From positions 1 through 5,395 of the forward strand of contig JAEZHM010000005.1 of assembly GCA_023416585.1 (NCBI GenBank): a DNA stretch of 5,395 nucleotides, given 5' to 3'. The stretch comes from Bacillota bacterium (lineage in GTDB: Bacteria > Bacillota > Clostridia > Christensenellales > Aristaeellaceae). Positions 1 to 5,395 of the stretch are shown here, piece by piece (position 1 is the stretch's first letter; each line of letters opens with the position of its first letter). The translations under genes were made by a program, and so were the position numbers. The notes beneath the pieces were generated by a model, which was given only the letters and a program-made list of their open reading frames with translations, had not been told where the DNA came from and searched no databases.

Positions 1-554
1 TTGTAAGTATAAAAACGTATGAGAAGAAACCAGTTTTTCAGGATAGTTCACTTGTGCAGCTATTGCAAAGCGATTAATTGAGCAGTATCTCCCTATAGAC
101 TTAATCATATTTGGAGCACTATTTATTAACACATTATGTCCATATGTATATTTACCCACCCTCGTACCTTTATATACAAAATCTTCCTTACAACATTCAA
201 CACTACTTTCACTATATTCTCTATATACATAGCAGTAACAATCAATATCGTATCCATATTTCTTAATAAGTTTTTCTACTTCATTATAATAATTCATAGC
301 TATAAAAATAAAATATTCATCTGATTTACTTACAATCAATTCTGGAGCATTAACTTTAAATCCACAAAACAATCCATTTTGTTTATTATAATCGCTATCT
401 ATAAAAAATTCACACATTAAATTATTTTTTTTCAATTCCTCAAGTATAATCTTTCCCCCATCACTAGCACCCCAAATTATTTTTATTTATTTTCTATAAA
501 ATCTCTATAATAGCGTAAATTATTCTGAGCCATTTTATGCAATCTACTACCCAT
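1..554 (-). pseudogene. Sugar O-acetyltransferase, PglD-like N-domain plus left-handed beta-helix; frameshifted and cut by window edge
   Basis: Translation from ATG 554 gives 23 residues (MGSRLHKMAQ... to FIENK) and stops at TAA 485-483. The frame one base back is then open from 486 to the window edge (162 codons) with no good start codon. Restoring one A in the AAA of 489-487 joins them as ENKIKIIWGASDGGK, giving 185 residues in the window. In the joined protein, IIWGASDGGK (26-35) and the following FFIDSD and GFKV..PE segments resemble the nucleotide-binding-like N-domain of PglD/NeuD-type acyltransferases. VGKYTYG, then IGRYCSI, then VSSHTFLY are typical of the XAT/CatB-like left-handed beta-helix acetyltransferases, which use acetyl-CoA. 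The role would be O- or N-acetylation of the glycan sugar. Conservation on both sides of the break argues for a recent mutation, a phase-variable state or a homopolymer sequencing error. The C-terminal part is beyond the window. Confidence 0.82.
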
Positions 555-559
555 TGTTA

Positions 560-565
560 CCACCT
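560..565 (-). promoter_or_regulatory. Ribosome binding site of the frameshifted acetyltransferase
   Basis: The minus strand reads AGGTGG (565-560), then TAACA, then ATG at 554-552. The site is near-consensus with a 5-nt spacer and starts only 2 nt after the ATP-grasp stop. It shows that the 23-codon opening segment is a genuine gene start and that translation of this gene was once, or still is, coupled to the operon. Confidence 0.85.
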
Positions 566-567
566 AC

Positions 568-1536
568 TTATCTTATATAAAATGCTTCATCAAATCTAAC
601 CATTGTTAATTCTTTTAATTTAATATTAAAATATTCTATCGATTCTCCTATTAATAATTTCTTTAAACAAAATCCATAATCAGCACCAGCTTCAAAGCTT
701 AACGGTACCCCTCCACCAAACCTTGGGTTAATCTCTAAAAAAACTATATCTCCATTTTTCTTTCTAAAACATTGAACTGTTAATGGACCCTGTATACCTA
801 TAATACAACTATTTTTATAATTATTAAGTTTTTCTATTAAATACTTAGTCCTTTTTATAATATTCATATCTATTACTATTTTTGATTTAGTTACTTCCCC
901 ACTTCTAACCTCAATTCTTCTTCTTGGTATTATGTAAATAGGATTCCCTTTAAAGTCACATAATATATCAATCGTATATTCTTCTCCTTCAATAAACTCT
1001 TGAACTATTGGATTTTTAACATATCTATAATAAAAATCTAATTCCTCAACATTATTTATTTTATGTATTCCTTGGCTTCCCATTCCGTCTCTAGGTTTAA
1101 TTATTAGATTCAATGGCAGTTTATTATCATTTATAAATTCATTAATTTCTTCTTTTGAATAATCTTTAGGTGCACTTATTTTATTTTCTTTAAAGAATTT
1201 CGAAGTCAAGAGTTTATCATTACATATGTTAATTATTTCTTTACTACTTAACAGTAATTTTACGCCTATACTATCAAAGATTTCCCTTTTATCACATAGT
1301 ATATTAAATTCCCTCTCGTATAAAGGAATTAAAAGTTTAACTTCTTCTTCTTTACATATATTAACTAAAACATTAATATAATTACAATCATCAAAGGTAG
1401 GGGCTTTATAAAATTTATCTACAAAGAAACTTCCTGCCACCAAGTCCCCTGAATCCACCCCAATTATCTTAAACGTCTTTTTCAAATGATTTATTAGTTG
1501 AACTCTCTTCCCAATCGAAGTTATTAAAATATTCAT
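568..1536 (-). CDS. ATP-grasp (CarB/PylC-like) carboxylate-amine ligase
   Basis: This 322-residue ATP-grasp enzyme is expected to activate a carboxylate as an acyl phosphate and join it to an amine or similar nucleophile. The pre-ATP-grasp domain (1-100) begins NILITSIGKR (2-11), followed by IIGVDSG (24-30) and LIPLYERE (69-76). The ATP-grasp core shows NDKLLTSKFFKEN (106-118), IIKPRDGMGSQGI (145-157) with nucleotide-binding Lys147 and a glycine-rich loop, VQEFIEGEEYTIDIL (178-192) covering the hinge, and FLEINPRFGGG (266-276) with metal-ligand Glu268 and Asn270. All key positions seem intact. Arg-rich PRRRIEVRSGE (204-214) probably contributes to substrate binding. The ATG at 1536 has AGGTGA (1546-1541) with a 4-nt spacer, overlapping the stop of the preceding gene. 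The context in a flagellar glycosylation operon suggests it builds an acyl or aminoacyl amide on a sugar, but the substrate is unknown. The family is certain; the role is inferred. Confidence 0.9.
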   Translation of the reverse strand: MNILITSIGKRVQLINHLKKTFKIIGVDSGDLVAGSFFVDKFYKAPTFDDCNYINVLVNICKEEEVKLLIPLYEREFNILCDKREIFDSIGVKLLLSSKEIINICNDKLLTSKFFKENKISAPKDYSKEEINEFINDNKLPLNLIIKPRDGMGSQGIHKINNVEELDFYYRYVKNPIVQEFIEGEEYTIDILCDFKGNPIYIIPRRRIEVRSGEVTKSKIVIDMNIIKRTKYLIEKLNNYKNSCIIGIQGPLTVQCFRKKNGDIVFLEINPRFGGGVPLSFEAGADYGFCLKKLLIGESIEYFNIKLKELTMVRFDEAFYIR

Positions 1537-1544
1537 ATATTCAC

Positions 1545-1892
1545 CTAATTAGATATTATAATTTTTATTAGTCTATGAATTTTTTCTAACTCTGGTAATA
1601 TCTCGTAATTAAATAGATCTCTAAGCAGTATGTTATCTCCATTCTCTAAAGCTTCTACTATTTCATTAAGCTTCTCATTTAGTATATTTAAATCAATTTC
1701 TTCTCTATGAACATCTTTAGTTAACCTAATCACATCACTTATCCACGCAATTCCTTCTCCCATATACAATATAATATTATACGCTTCATCCATATTGTCA
1801 TCGTCAATTAGATCTATGACTTTTCTTGTGCCAGATATTAGTTTTTCCATATATTCATTTGCAGTTATTAATACCTCTATCTTTTCATCCAT
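1545..1892 (-). CDS. Small acidic helical protein of unknown function
   Basis: This 115-residue protein is one I do not recognise with confidence. It looks like a cytoplasmic all-helical protein: no signal peptide, no membrane segment, no cysteine, one proline (P100), and 26 Asp/Glu against 12 Lys/Arg. Predicted helices run about 2-29, 33-57, 66-84 and 87-113, with breaks at IDDDN (29-33), KDVHREEID (59-67) and ENGDN (83-87). The third part has heptad-like spacing (LNEKLNEIVEAL). The ATG at 1892 is well supported by TGAGG (1905-1901) with an 8-nt spacer. It sits 13 bp after the dehydratase and 8 bp before the ATP-grasp gene, so it is co-transcribed and its stop overlaps the next gene's ribosome binding site. 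Size and helix content recall small flagellar chaperones such as FliS or FlgN, but I see no motif that proves this. A vague resemblance to uncharacterised Firmicutes DUF families is a weak impression only. Confidence 0.85.
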   Translation of the reverse strand: MDEKIEVLITANEYMEKLISGTRKVIDLIDDDNMDEAYNIILYMGEGIAWISDVIRLTKDVHREEIDLNILNEKLNEIVEALENGDNILLRDLFNYEILPELEKIHRLIKIIISN

Positions 1893-1905
1893 TTCTTTTA
1901 CCTCA

Positions 1906-2925
1906 CTAAATCAAATTTTCTTCTAAAATAAATTCTCTTATCTTTTCTTTTTCCATAACTCTAACATCATTAGAAGAATAACTTCCTATCTCACAGCTCT
2001 TGTATTTATTATATACTTTTCTATAAAAATCACTATTAAAGGTAGTTGGGATCACTGAATACATATCACCCAAATCTTTTGCATACTGGGATTCCTCTAT
2101 TGTCATAAGCTCCTCATGAAGTCTTTCGCCTGCTCTTAATCCTATGATATCTATTTTTACTTTTTTCTGTACATTATACTTTTTCTTAACTTCTTCCACA
2201 ATAACTTGTGCAAGTTCATCTAATTTTAAAACTGGCATCTTTAATATAAATAATTCTCCACCAACAGAAATTTCACATGATTTAATTATTAACTTTACTG
2301 CTTGCCCTGGAGTCATCATAAACCTGCTCATTTTAGGGTCTGTAATTGTAATTCTACCTTGTTCAAGTATCTGATTTTTAAATAATGGCACAACAGACCC
2401 CCTAGATCCCATAACATTACCAAATCTTACTGCTACAAATTTTGTTCTTACCTGCCCTTTACTATAGTTAGCCGCTTGAACTAATTTTTCTGCTAACATT
2501 TTGGTAGCTCCATATGTATTAGTTGGATTAATTGCTTTATCAGAAGAAGTAAACATTACACATTCTACATTGTTTTTAATAGCAGCATTTATCACATTTT
2601 CCATACCTGTAACATTTGTCTTTATTGCTTCTGTTGGATTATATTCACAAGCTGGAACATGCTTCATAGCTGCTAAATTAAATACAATATCTATTCCACT
2701 CATAGCTCTTTCTACTCTATCATAATCCCTCACATCACCTATTAAGAATCTAGTTCTAGGCCTATATTTTTTATCAAGAAAATTTTCCATTTCAAATTGT
2801 TTATATTCGTCTCTGCTTAATATTCTTATCACATCTACATCATGATTTAATAATTCTTTAAAAAGCATCTGCCCTATGGTACCAGTTCCTCCGATTATTA
2901 AAATCTTTTTCCCTTGAAAATACAA
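1906..2925 (-). CDS. NDP-sugar 4,6-dehydratase, PseB/FlaA1/CapD-like extended SDR
   Basis: This predicted soluble NAD(P)-dependent enzyme of 339 residues probably converts UDP-GlcNAc (or a related UDP-HexNAc) to a 4-keto-6-deoxy sugar, the entry step to pseudaminic acid, bacillosamine, legionaminic acid and related amino sugars. Cofactor motif GGTGTIG is at 12-18, GDVRD at 63-67, and NLAAMKHVP at 83-91. The SSDKA motif (127-131) supplies the Asp-Lys pair typical of PseB/FlaA1 dehydratases, and YGATK (138-142) is the SDR Tyr/Lys pair. MSRFMMT (199-205) and GLRAGERLHEEL (262-273) match the substrate-binding region of the family. The transmembrane domain of long CapD/WbpM-type enzymes is absent, so this is the short cytoplasmic form. 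The start is TTG at 2925, because the first in-frame ATG (M20) would remove the cofactor loop. Stereochemistry at C5 (inverting or retaining) cannot be read from the sequence. It lies 20 bp after the Maf gene and 13 bp before the next. Confidence 0.92.
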   Translation of the reverse strand: MYFQGKKILIIGGTGTIGQMLFKELLNHDVDVIRILSRDEYKQFEMENFLDKKYRPRTRFLIGDVRDYDRVERAMSGIDIVFNLAAMKHVPACEYNPTEAIKTNVTGMENVINAAIKNNVECVMFTSSDKAINPTNTYGATKMLAEKLVQAANYSKGQVRTKFVAVRFGNVMGSRGSVVPLFKNQILEQGRITITDPKMSRFMMTPGQAVKLIIKSCEISVGGELFILKMPVLKLDELAQVIVEEVKKKYNVQKKVKIDIIGLRAGERLHEELMTIEESQYAKDLGDMYSVIPTTFNSDFYRKVYNKYKSCEIGSYSSNDVRVMEKEKIREFILEENLI

Positions 2926-2930
2926 TATAT

Positions 2931-2936
2931 CACCTT
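2931..2936 (-). promoter_or_regulatory. Ribosome binding site that fixes the TTG start of the dehydratase
   Basis: The minus strand reads AAGGTGATATATTG. AAGGTG (2936-2931) lies 5 nt before the TTG at 2925-2923 and no ATG is close by. The strong site with a normal spacer, plus the need to keep the GGTGTIG loop, supports the TTG start. Confidence 0.85.
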
Positions 2937-2945
2937 TTTTCTAAT

Positions 2946-4685
2946 CTACATTGTAGAATTTATTTTTTCTATTATTTCTTCTATAATTTCAACATATACC
3001 TTATATACTTCTAAAGATTTCTTACCAAGTCTTACACCAGCTTCTTTATAAGTTTCACCTATTTTCTCTCTGTAGTTTTCATCTAGTTGAATAGCTTCAA
3101 ACTTTTTATATCCGGAAAGATTAAGTAAATGACAAACTTCAAAATTAGAATTTAGTGCATCATCTATCTCATCTAGAGTCTTTTCTATGTATTTAATATT
3201 AAGATTCATATTACCATTATAATATGATATCATTTTTTCACTGAATTCTATTCCTTTATAGCTATCTTTAAGTAAGTCTTTAAAAGTTTTTATAAGTTTT
3301 TCATTTACCCCAGTTGTAACTTTTGATTTATTAATTAGATTCTCATAGATATCTATATATAATTCTTTTAATTCTTTTAATTCTTTTGCATGCTTCTCAA
3401 TTGAATTCTTTAAAGGCATAACTTCTGTCCCATATATCTTAGCTCCACCCTCGGTAGAATTGATAAACTTAATTTTTTCATTTTGCTTTATGAAGTTTTC
3501 AAACCAATTTTTGAAAATAATGAATCTAGTATTTGTAAAGACCTTCTCTTCTACATTTCCCTCTACTGTAAAAAGTTCATTTTTATTAATAAAGGCATCT
3601 CGATTTAATAGCTTATTATTAGAAGACTCTTCTGAGTGATACTTTAAATCTGTAAATGCTAAATCCTGTCCGACTAAAATTATATTTTCAACTCCTAAGT
3701 GTGCAGCAAAGGCTGTAGCTAAATGTGCCACAGATCCTTCTGTTGATAAAGATTCATATCTTTCTTTCATTAATTTTGAAAATGTATCCTTAAACGAGTT
3801 CAAAAAAAATATTTTAGGTCCTTTATATTGCATTAATAATTTATAATTAGTTTGCTCAATTGTAATCATTGGAATATCTACGTTTAAACTTTCTTTCATT
3901 ATATTATACATTATATCACCTGGATCTAGTGCACATATAAAATGAGGTCTTATTCCGTTTATTAAAAGCTCTTTTAAGCTTCTTGCTGCAGCAATTATCA
4001 AAATTTCATTTTGATATTTTTTTAATTCATTAATATTTTTTGATAACGATGGACCTGAAGATACTATCACAGCTGTCTTTCCTTTAAATGTATTTTTAAG
4101 AATATTCCCATTTATACCTTTTGCTACTTCTTTAAAATTATAAAAATAATTATTTGTTACTTTTTTAGAAAAACGAATATTTGTATTTCTGAGTGTTTTA
4201 ACTAAATTACTATATTCATTTATACCTTCTATCGCACCATTTAATTGCTCTTCATAAATCTTAGAATAATTAGTAAACACACTATAAGTTATATTCATAA
4301 TGTAGCTTTTATCTAATTCTTCATCTAAAACTTTAAATACTTCATTCTTGTTTTTATAGTTAGCTATAAATAATCTTCTATCCTTAATAGTTTTACTATC
4401 TCTATTAAGTTCCATATATAAATTATAAATATTATGATCAGGTTCTAATATTATTAACTTATTGCCATAGCCAAGTTTCGACAACAAGTAGTCTATGTAA
4501 TTTCCCGTTGCTATACCTATAATTATAATAATACTTTCACCATCTTTAATATTGATCTTATCTACAAATTTCCTGCAGTTTTCCTTTTCATTATACCGAC
4601 TGCCTAATAATATAGATTTACTTCCATCGTTAATATTTAATATCTTAAAATCATCTTTAGAACTTTCTAATATATAATTAAACAT
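2946..4685 (-). CDS. Maf-family (DUF115 / MptE-like) flagellin glycosyltransferase
   Basis: This 579-residue protein belongs to the motility accessory factor family (Pfam MAF_flag10/DUF115). Members studied in Campylobacter, Aeromonas and clostridia transfer CMP-activated nonulosonic acids to Ser/Thr of flagellin in the cytoplasm before export. An N-terminal domain (about 1-165) has a Rossmann-like stretch, SIIIIIGIATGNYIDYLL (51-68) followed by LIILEPD (77-83). The central DUF115 core (about 200-425) shows AVIVSSGPSLSKN (205-217), ALDPGD (252-257), STEGSVAHLATA (314-325), GQDLAFTD (339-346) and FINSTEGGAKIYGTE (407-421). The C-terminal part (about 428-579) is helical and charged. There is no signal peptide or membrane segment. 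The ATG is preceded by GGGGGA (4696-4691) with a 5-nt spacer. It is the first gene after flagellin and probably the operon's lead gene. Family assignment is firm; the donor sugar is not determined, and the protein may serve several flagellins. Confidence 0.93.
   Translation of the reverse strand: MFNYILESSKDDFKILNINDGSKSILLGSRYNEKENCRKFVDKINIKDGESIIIIIGIATGNYIDYLLSKLGYGNKLIILEPDHNIYNLYMELNRDSKTIKDRRLFIANYKNKNEVFKVLDEELDKSYIMNITYSVFTNYSKIYEEQLNGAIEGINEYSNLVKTLRNTNIRFSKKVTNNYFYNFKEVAKGINGNILKNTFKGKTAVIVSSGPSLSKNINELKKYQNEILIIAAARSLKELLINGIRPHFICALDPGDIMYNIMKESLNVDIPMITIEQTNYKLLMQYKGPKIFFLNSFKDTFSKLMKERYESLSTEGSVAHLATAFAAHLGVENIILVGQDLAFTDLKYHSEESSNNKLLNRDAFINKNELFTVEGNVEEKVFTNTRFIIFKNWFENFIKQNEKIKFINSTEGGAKIYGTEVMPLKNSIEKHAKELKELKELYIDIYENLINKSKVTTGVNEKLIKTFKDLLKDSYKGIEFSEKMISYYNGNMNLNIKYIEKTLDEIDDALNSNFEVCHLLNLSGYKKFEAIQLDENYREKIGETYKEAGVRLGKKSLEVYKVYVEIIEEIIEKINSTM
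3361..3387 (-). repeat. Three perfect 9-bp tandem copies (unit AATTCTTTT on + strand)
   Basis: Three consecutive identical 9-mers lie inside the Maf gene. On the coding strand they read AAA GAA TTA three times, giving KEL-KEL-KEL at residues 434-442 in the linker or helix after the DUF115 core. Because the unit is a multiple of three, copy-number slippage would lengthen or shorten a helix without breaking the frame. Confidence 0.9.
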
Positions 4686-4720
4686 AAGTTTCCCCCATTA
4701 CGTAAAAAATACTTATATTT

Positions 4721-4749
4721 ATTATATCGTATTAATCTAAAAAAACTTA
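4721..4749 (-). promoter_or_regulatory. Candidate promoter of the glycosylation operon (overlapping SigA-like and SigD-like elements)
   Basis: The minus strand carries a perfect TATAAT at 4726-4721, about 36 nt upstream of the Maf start codon. This -10 lacks a good TTGACA-type -35; the best hexamers 16-18 nt upstream are poor. Overlapping it is TACGATAT (4731-4724) preceded by TAAG (4749-4746) with a 14-nt spacer. That resembles the motility sigma factor SigD/sigma-28 consensus, approximately TAAA-N14-16-GCCGATAT, matching 3/4 and 6/8 positions. Either way the operon would have its own start behind the flagellin terminator, with a leader of about 25-30 nt. Assignment to a sigma factor is inference. 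Confidence 0.5.
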
Positions 4750-4782
4750 AAAAAAAAGAGAAGGGAAAATTCCCTCCTCTTT
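4749..4782 (-). terminator. Rho-independent terminator of the flagellin gene
   Basis: Read on the minus strand, 11 nt after the flagellin stop, AAAGAGGAGGG (4782-4772) pairs with CCCTTCTCTTT (4765-4755). This gives 11 pairs with a single G-U wobble, around a 6-nt AAUUUU loop. The stem runs directly into a T-rich tract, with T-runs at 4757-4749 and again at 4745-4739. It should end most flagellin transcripts and separate the very highly expressed flagellin from the modification operon. Some read-through is possible. Confidence 0.93.
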
Positions 4783-4793
4783 CGTTACTATGA

Positions 4794-5395
4794 TTATCTT
4801 AATAATTGAAGTACACCTTGTGGTTGTTGATTAGCTTGAGCAAGCATTGCTTGAGCGGCTTGTTGAAGGATATTATTTTTTGAGAAGTTCATCATTTCTT
4901 TAGCCATATCAACATCTCTTACTCTGCTTTCTGCTGATTGTAAGTTTTCAGAAGCATTATTAAGGTTTGCTATTGTATGTTCTAATCTGTTTTGTAAAGC
5001 ACCCATCTTAGATCTTGACTTAGAAACTGAAACTATAGCTTTATTTACTGTACTAATAGCTGCATTTGCTTTAGCATTATCAGTTACATCAAGAGCAGTT
5101 ATATCTATTGCATCTTCTCCTAACTTATCTTTAGCTTGTGCTTTCCATGTTAAATCTATAGTTTGAGTACTATTTGCTCCAACTTGTACTTTTTTAGAGA
5201 AATCTCCTTTTATAATGTCTTGTTCATTGAATTGAGTATTGTCTGATATTCTACCAACTTCATTTACTAAAGCATCAATTTCATCTTTTATAGCTGTTCT
5301 ATCAACAGTTACGTTAGTATCATTTGCTGCTTGTACAGCTAATTCTCTAACTCTTTGTAGAATTGAGTGAGTTTCATTTAAAGCACCTTCAGCTG
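4794..5395 (-). CDS. Flagellin, C-terminal 199 residues (5' end cut by window edge)
   Basis: This is the structural subunit of the flagellar filament, exported by the flagellar type III apparatus and polymerised outside the cell. The frame is open from the window edge to TAA at 4794-4796, and the true start lies beyond 5395. The first visible residues (1-25) match the conserved D1 helix, including QRVRELAVQAAND. A short central part (about 65-128) follows, then the classic C-terminal D1/D0 region: MGALQNRLEHTIANLNN (from 130), ESRVRDVDMAKEMM, and a terminus ending QGVLQLLR. D1 halves are linked by only about 65 residues, so there is no large D2/D3 domain and the whole protein should be near 270 residues, as in many clostridial flagellins. 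The central segment has about a dozen Ser/Thr, candidates for O-glycosylation by the adjacent Maf protein (inference). An ATG at 5006 is internal and is not the start. Which paralogue this is cannot be told. Confidence 0.97.
   Translation of the reverse strand, partial: AEGALNETHSILQRVRELAVQAANDTNVTVDRTAIKDEIDALVNEVGRISDNTQFNEQDIIKGDFSKKVQVGANSTQTIDLTWKAQAKDKLGEDAIDITALDVTDNAKANAAISTVNKAIVSVSKSRSKMGALQNRLEHTIANLNNASENLQSAESRVRDVDMAKEMMNFSKNNILQQAAQAMLAQANQQPQGVLQLLR

Noticed and set aside
136..324. 62-codon open frame on the plus strand
   Set aside because: It lies opposite the acetyltransferase frame, whose minus-strand translation shows clear family motifs. The plus-strand product is low-complexity (Ile/Phe/Thr rich) and has no ribosome binding site.
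483..500. Programmed -1 ribosomal frameshift in the acetyltransferase
   Set aside because: The site reads A AAT AAA TAA, which does not allow re-pairing of both tRNAs as in X XXY YYZ heptamers, and no stimulatory stem is evident in the A/T-rich sequence after it.
2144..2725. Two plus-strand open frames of 76 and 74 codons (2144-2374 and 2501-2725)
   Set aside because: Both are antisense shadows of the 4,6-dehydratase gene, whose motifs (SSDKA, YGATK, SRFMMT) are clear on the minus strand. No plausible start signals or domains were seen.
2945..2957. Perfect palindrome TCTACA-T-TGTAGA at the end of the Maf gene, followed on the minus strand by T-poor sequence
   Set aside because: As RNA it gives at most 4 pairs with a 5-nt loop and has no following U-tract, so it is not a terminator. 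It is probably a chance operator-like sequence.
4678..4698. Six-codon leader ORF (ATG at 4698, TAA at 4680-4678) overlapping the Maf start
   Set aside because: It has no ribosome binding site of its own, and its first bases are the GGGGGA site that serves the Maf start codon. It is most likely incidental.
4794..5006. Separate small 70-residue protein beginning MGALQNRLEHT
   Set aside because: The same frame stays open and flagellin-like upstream to the window edge, so this is the C-terminal end of flagellin and the ATG is internal.

Overview
The window is very AT-rich, its Shine-Dalgarno sites are strong and purine-rich, and codons are biased to A/T. With a clostridial-type flagellin and a Maf (DUF115) protein, this points to a motile low-GC Firmicute, most likely a Clostridium-type anaerobe. 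Genus and species are inferences. Every gene I can support is on the minus strand, so transcription runs from high to low coordinates.

Layout in the direction of transcription. (1) 5395-4794 is the C-terminal 199 residues of a short flagellin, cut by the window edge. (2) 4782-4749 is a strong intrinsic terminator for the flagellin message. (3) 4749-4721 is a candidate promoter combining a perfect TATAAT with an overlapping sigma-28/SigD-like element. (4) 4685-2946 is a Maf-family (DUF115, MptE-like) protein, the likely flagellin glycosyltransferase. (5) 2925-1906 is a soluble nucleotide-sugar 4,6-dehydratase of the PseB/FlaA1/CapD type with a TTG start. (6) 1892-1545 is a small acidic helical protein of unknown function. 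(7) 1536-568 is an ATP-grasp ligase. (8) 554-1 is a sugar O-acetyltransferase with a PglD-like N-terminal domain and a left-handed beta-helix. Its reading frame is broken by an apparent one-base deletion near 486-489, and its 3' end is beyond the window.

Genes 4-8 are separated by only 20, 13, 8 and 13 bp, each with its own ribosome binding site, and no terminator lies between them. They look like one operon just behind flagellin, i.e. part of a flagellar glycosylation island. The simplest model is that the dehydratase starts synthesis of a modified amino sugar or nonulosonic acid, the ATP-grasp enzyme and acetyltransferase decorate it, and the Maf protein transfers it to Ser/Thr on the flagellin. 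The least expected elements are the ATP-grasp ligase, the unrecognised 115-residue protein and the frameshifted acetyltransferase. No RNA gene, CRISPR array, insertion sequence or attachment site was seen, and the only gene-free stretch is the 108 bp between flagellin and the Maf gene.
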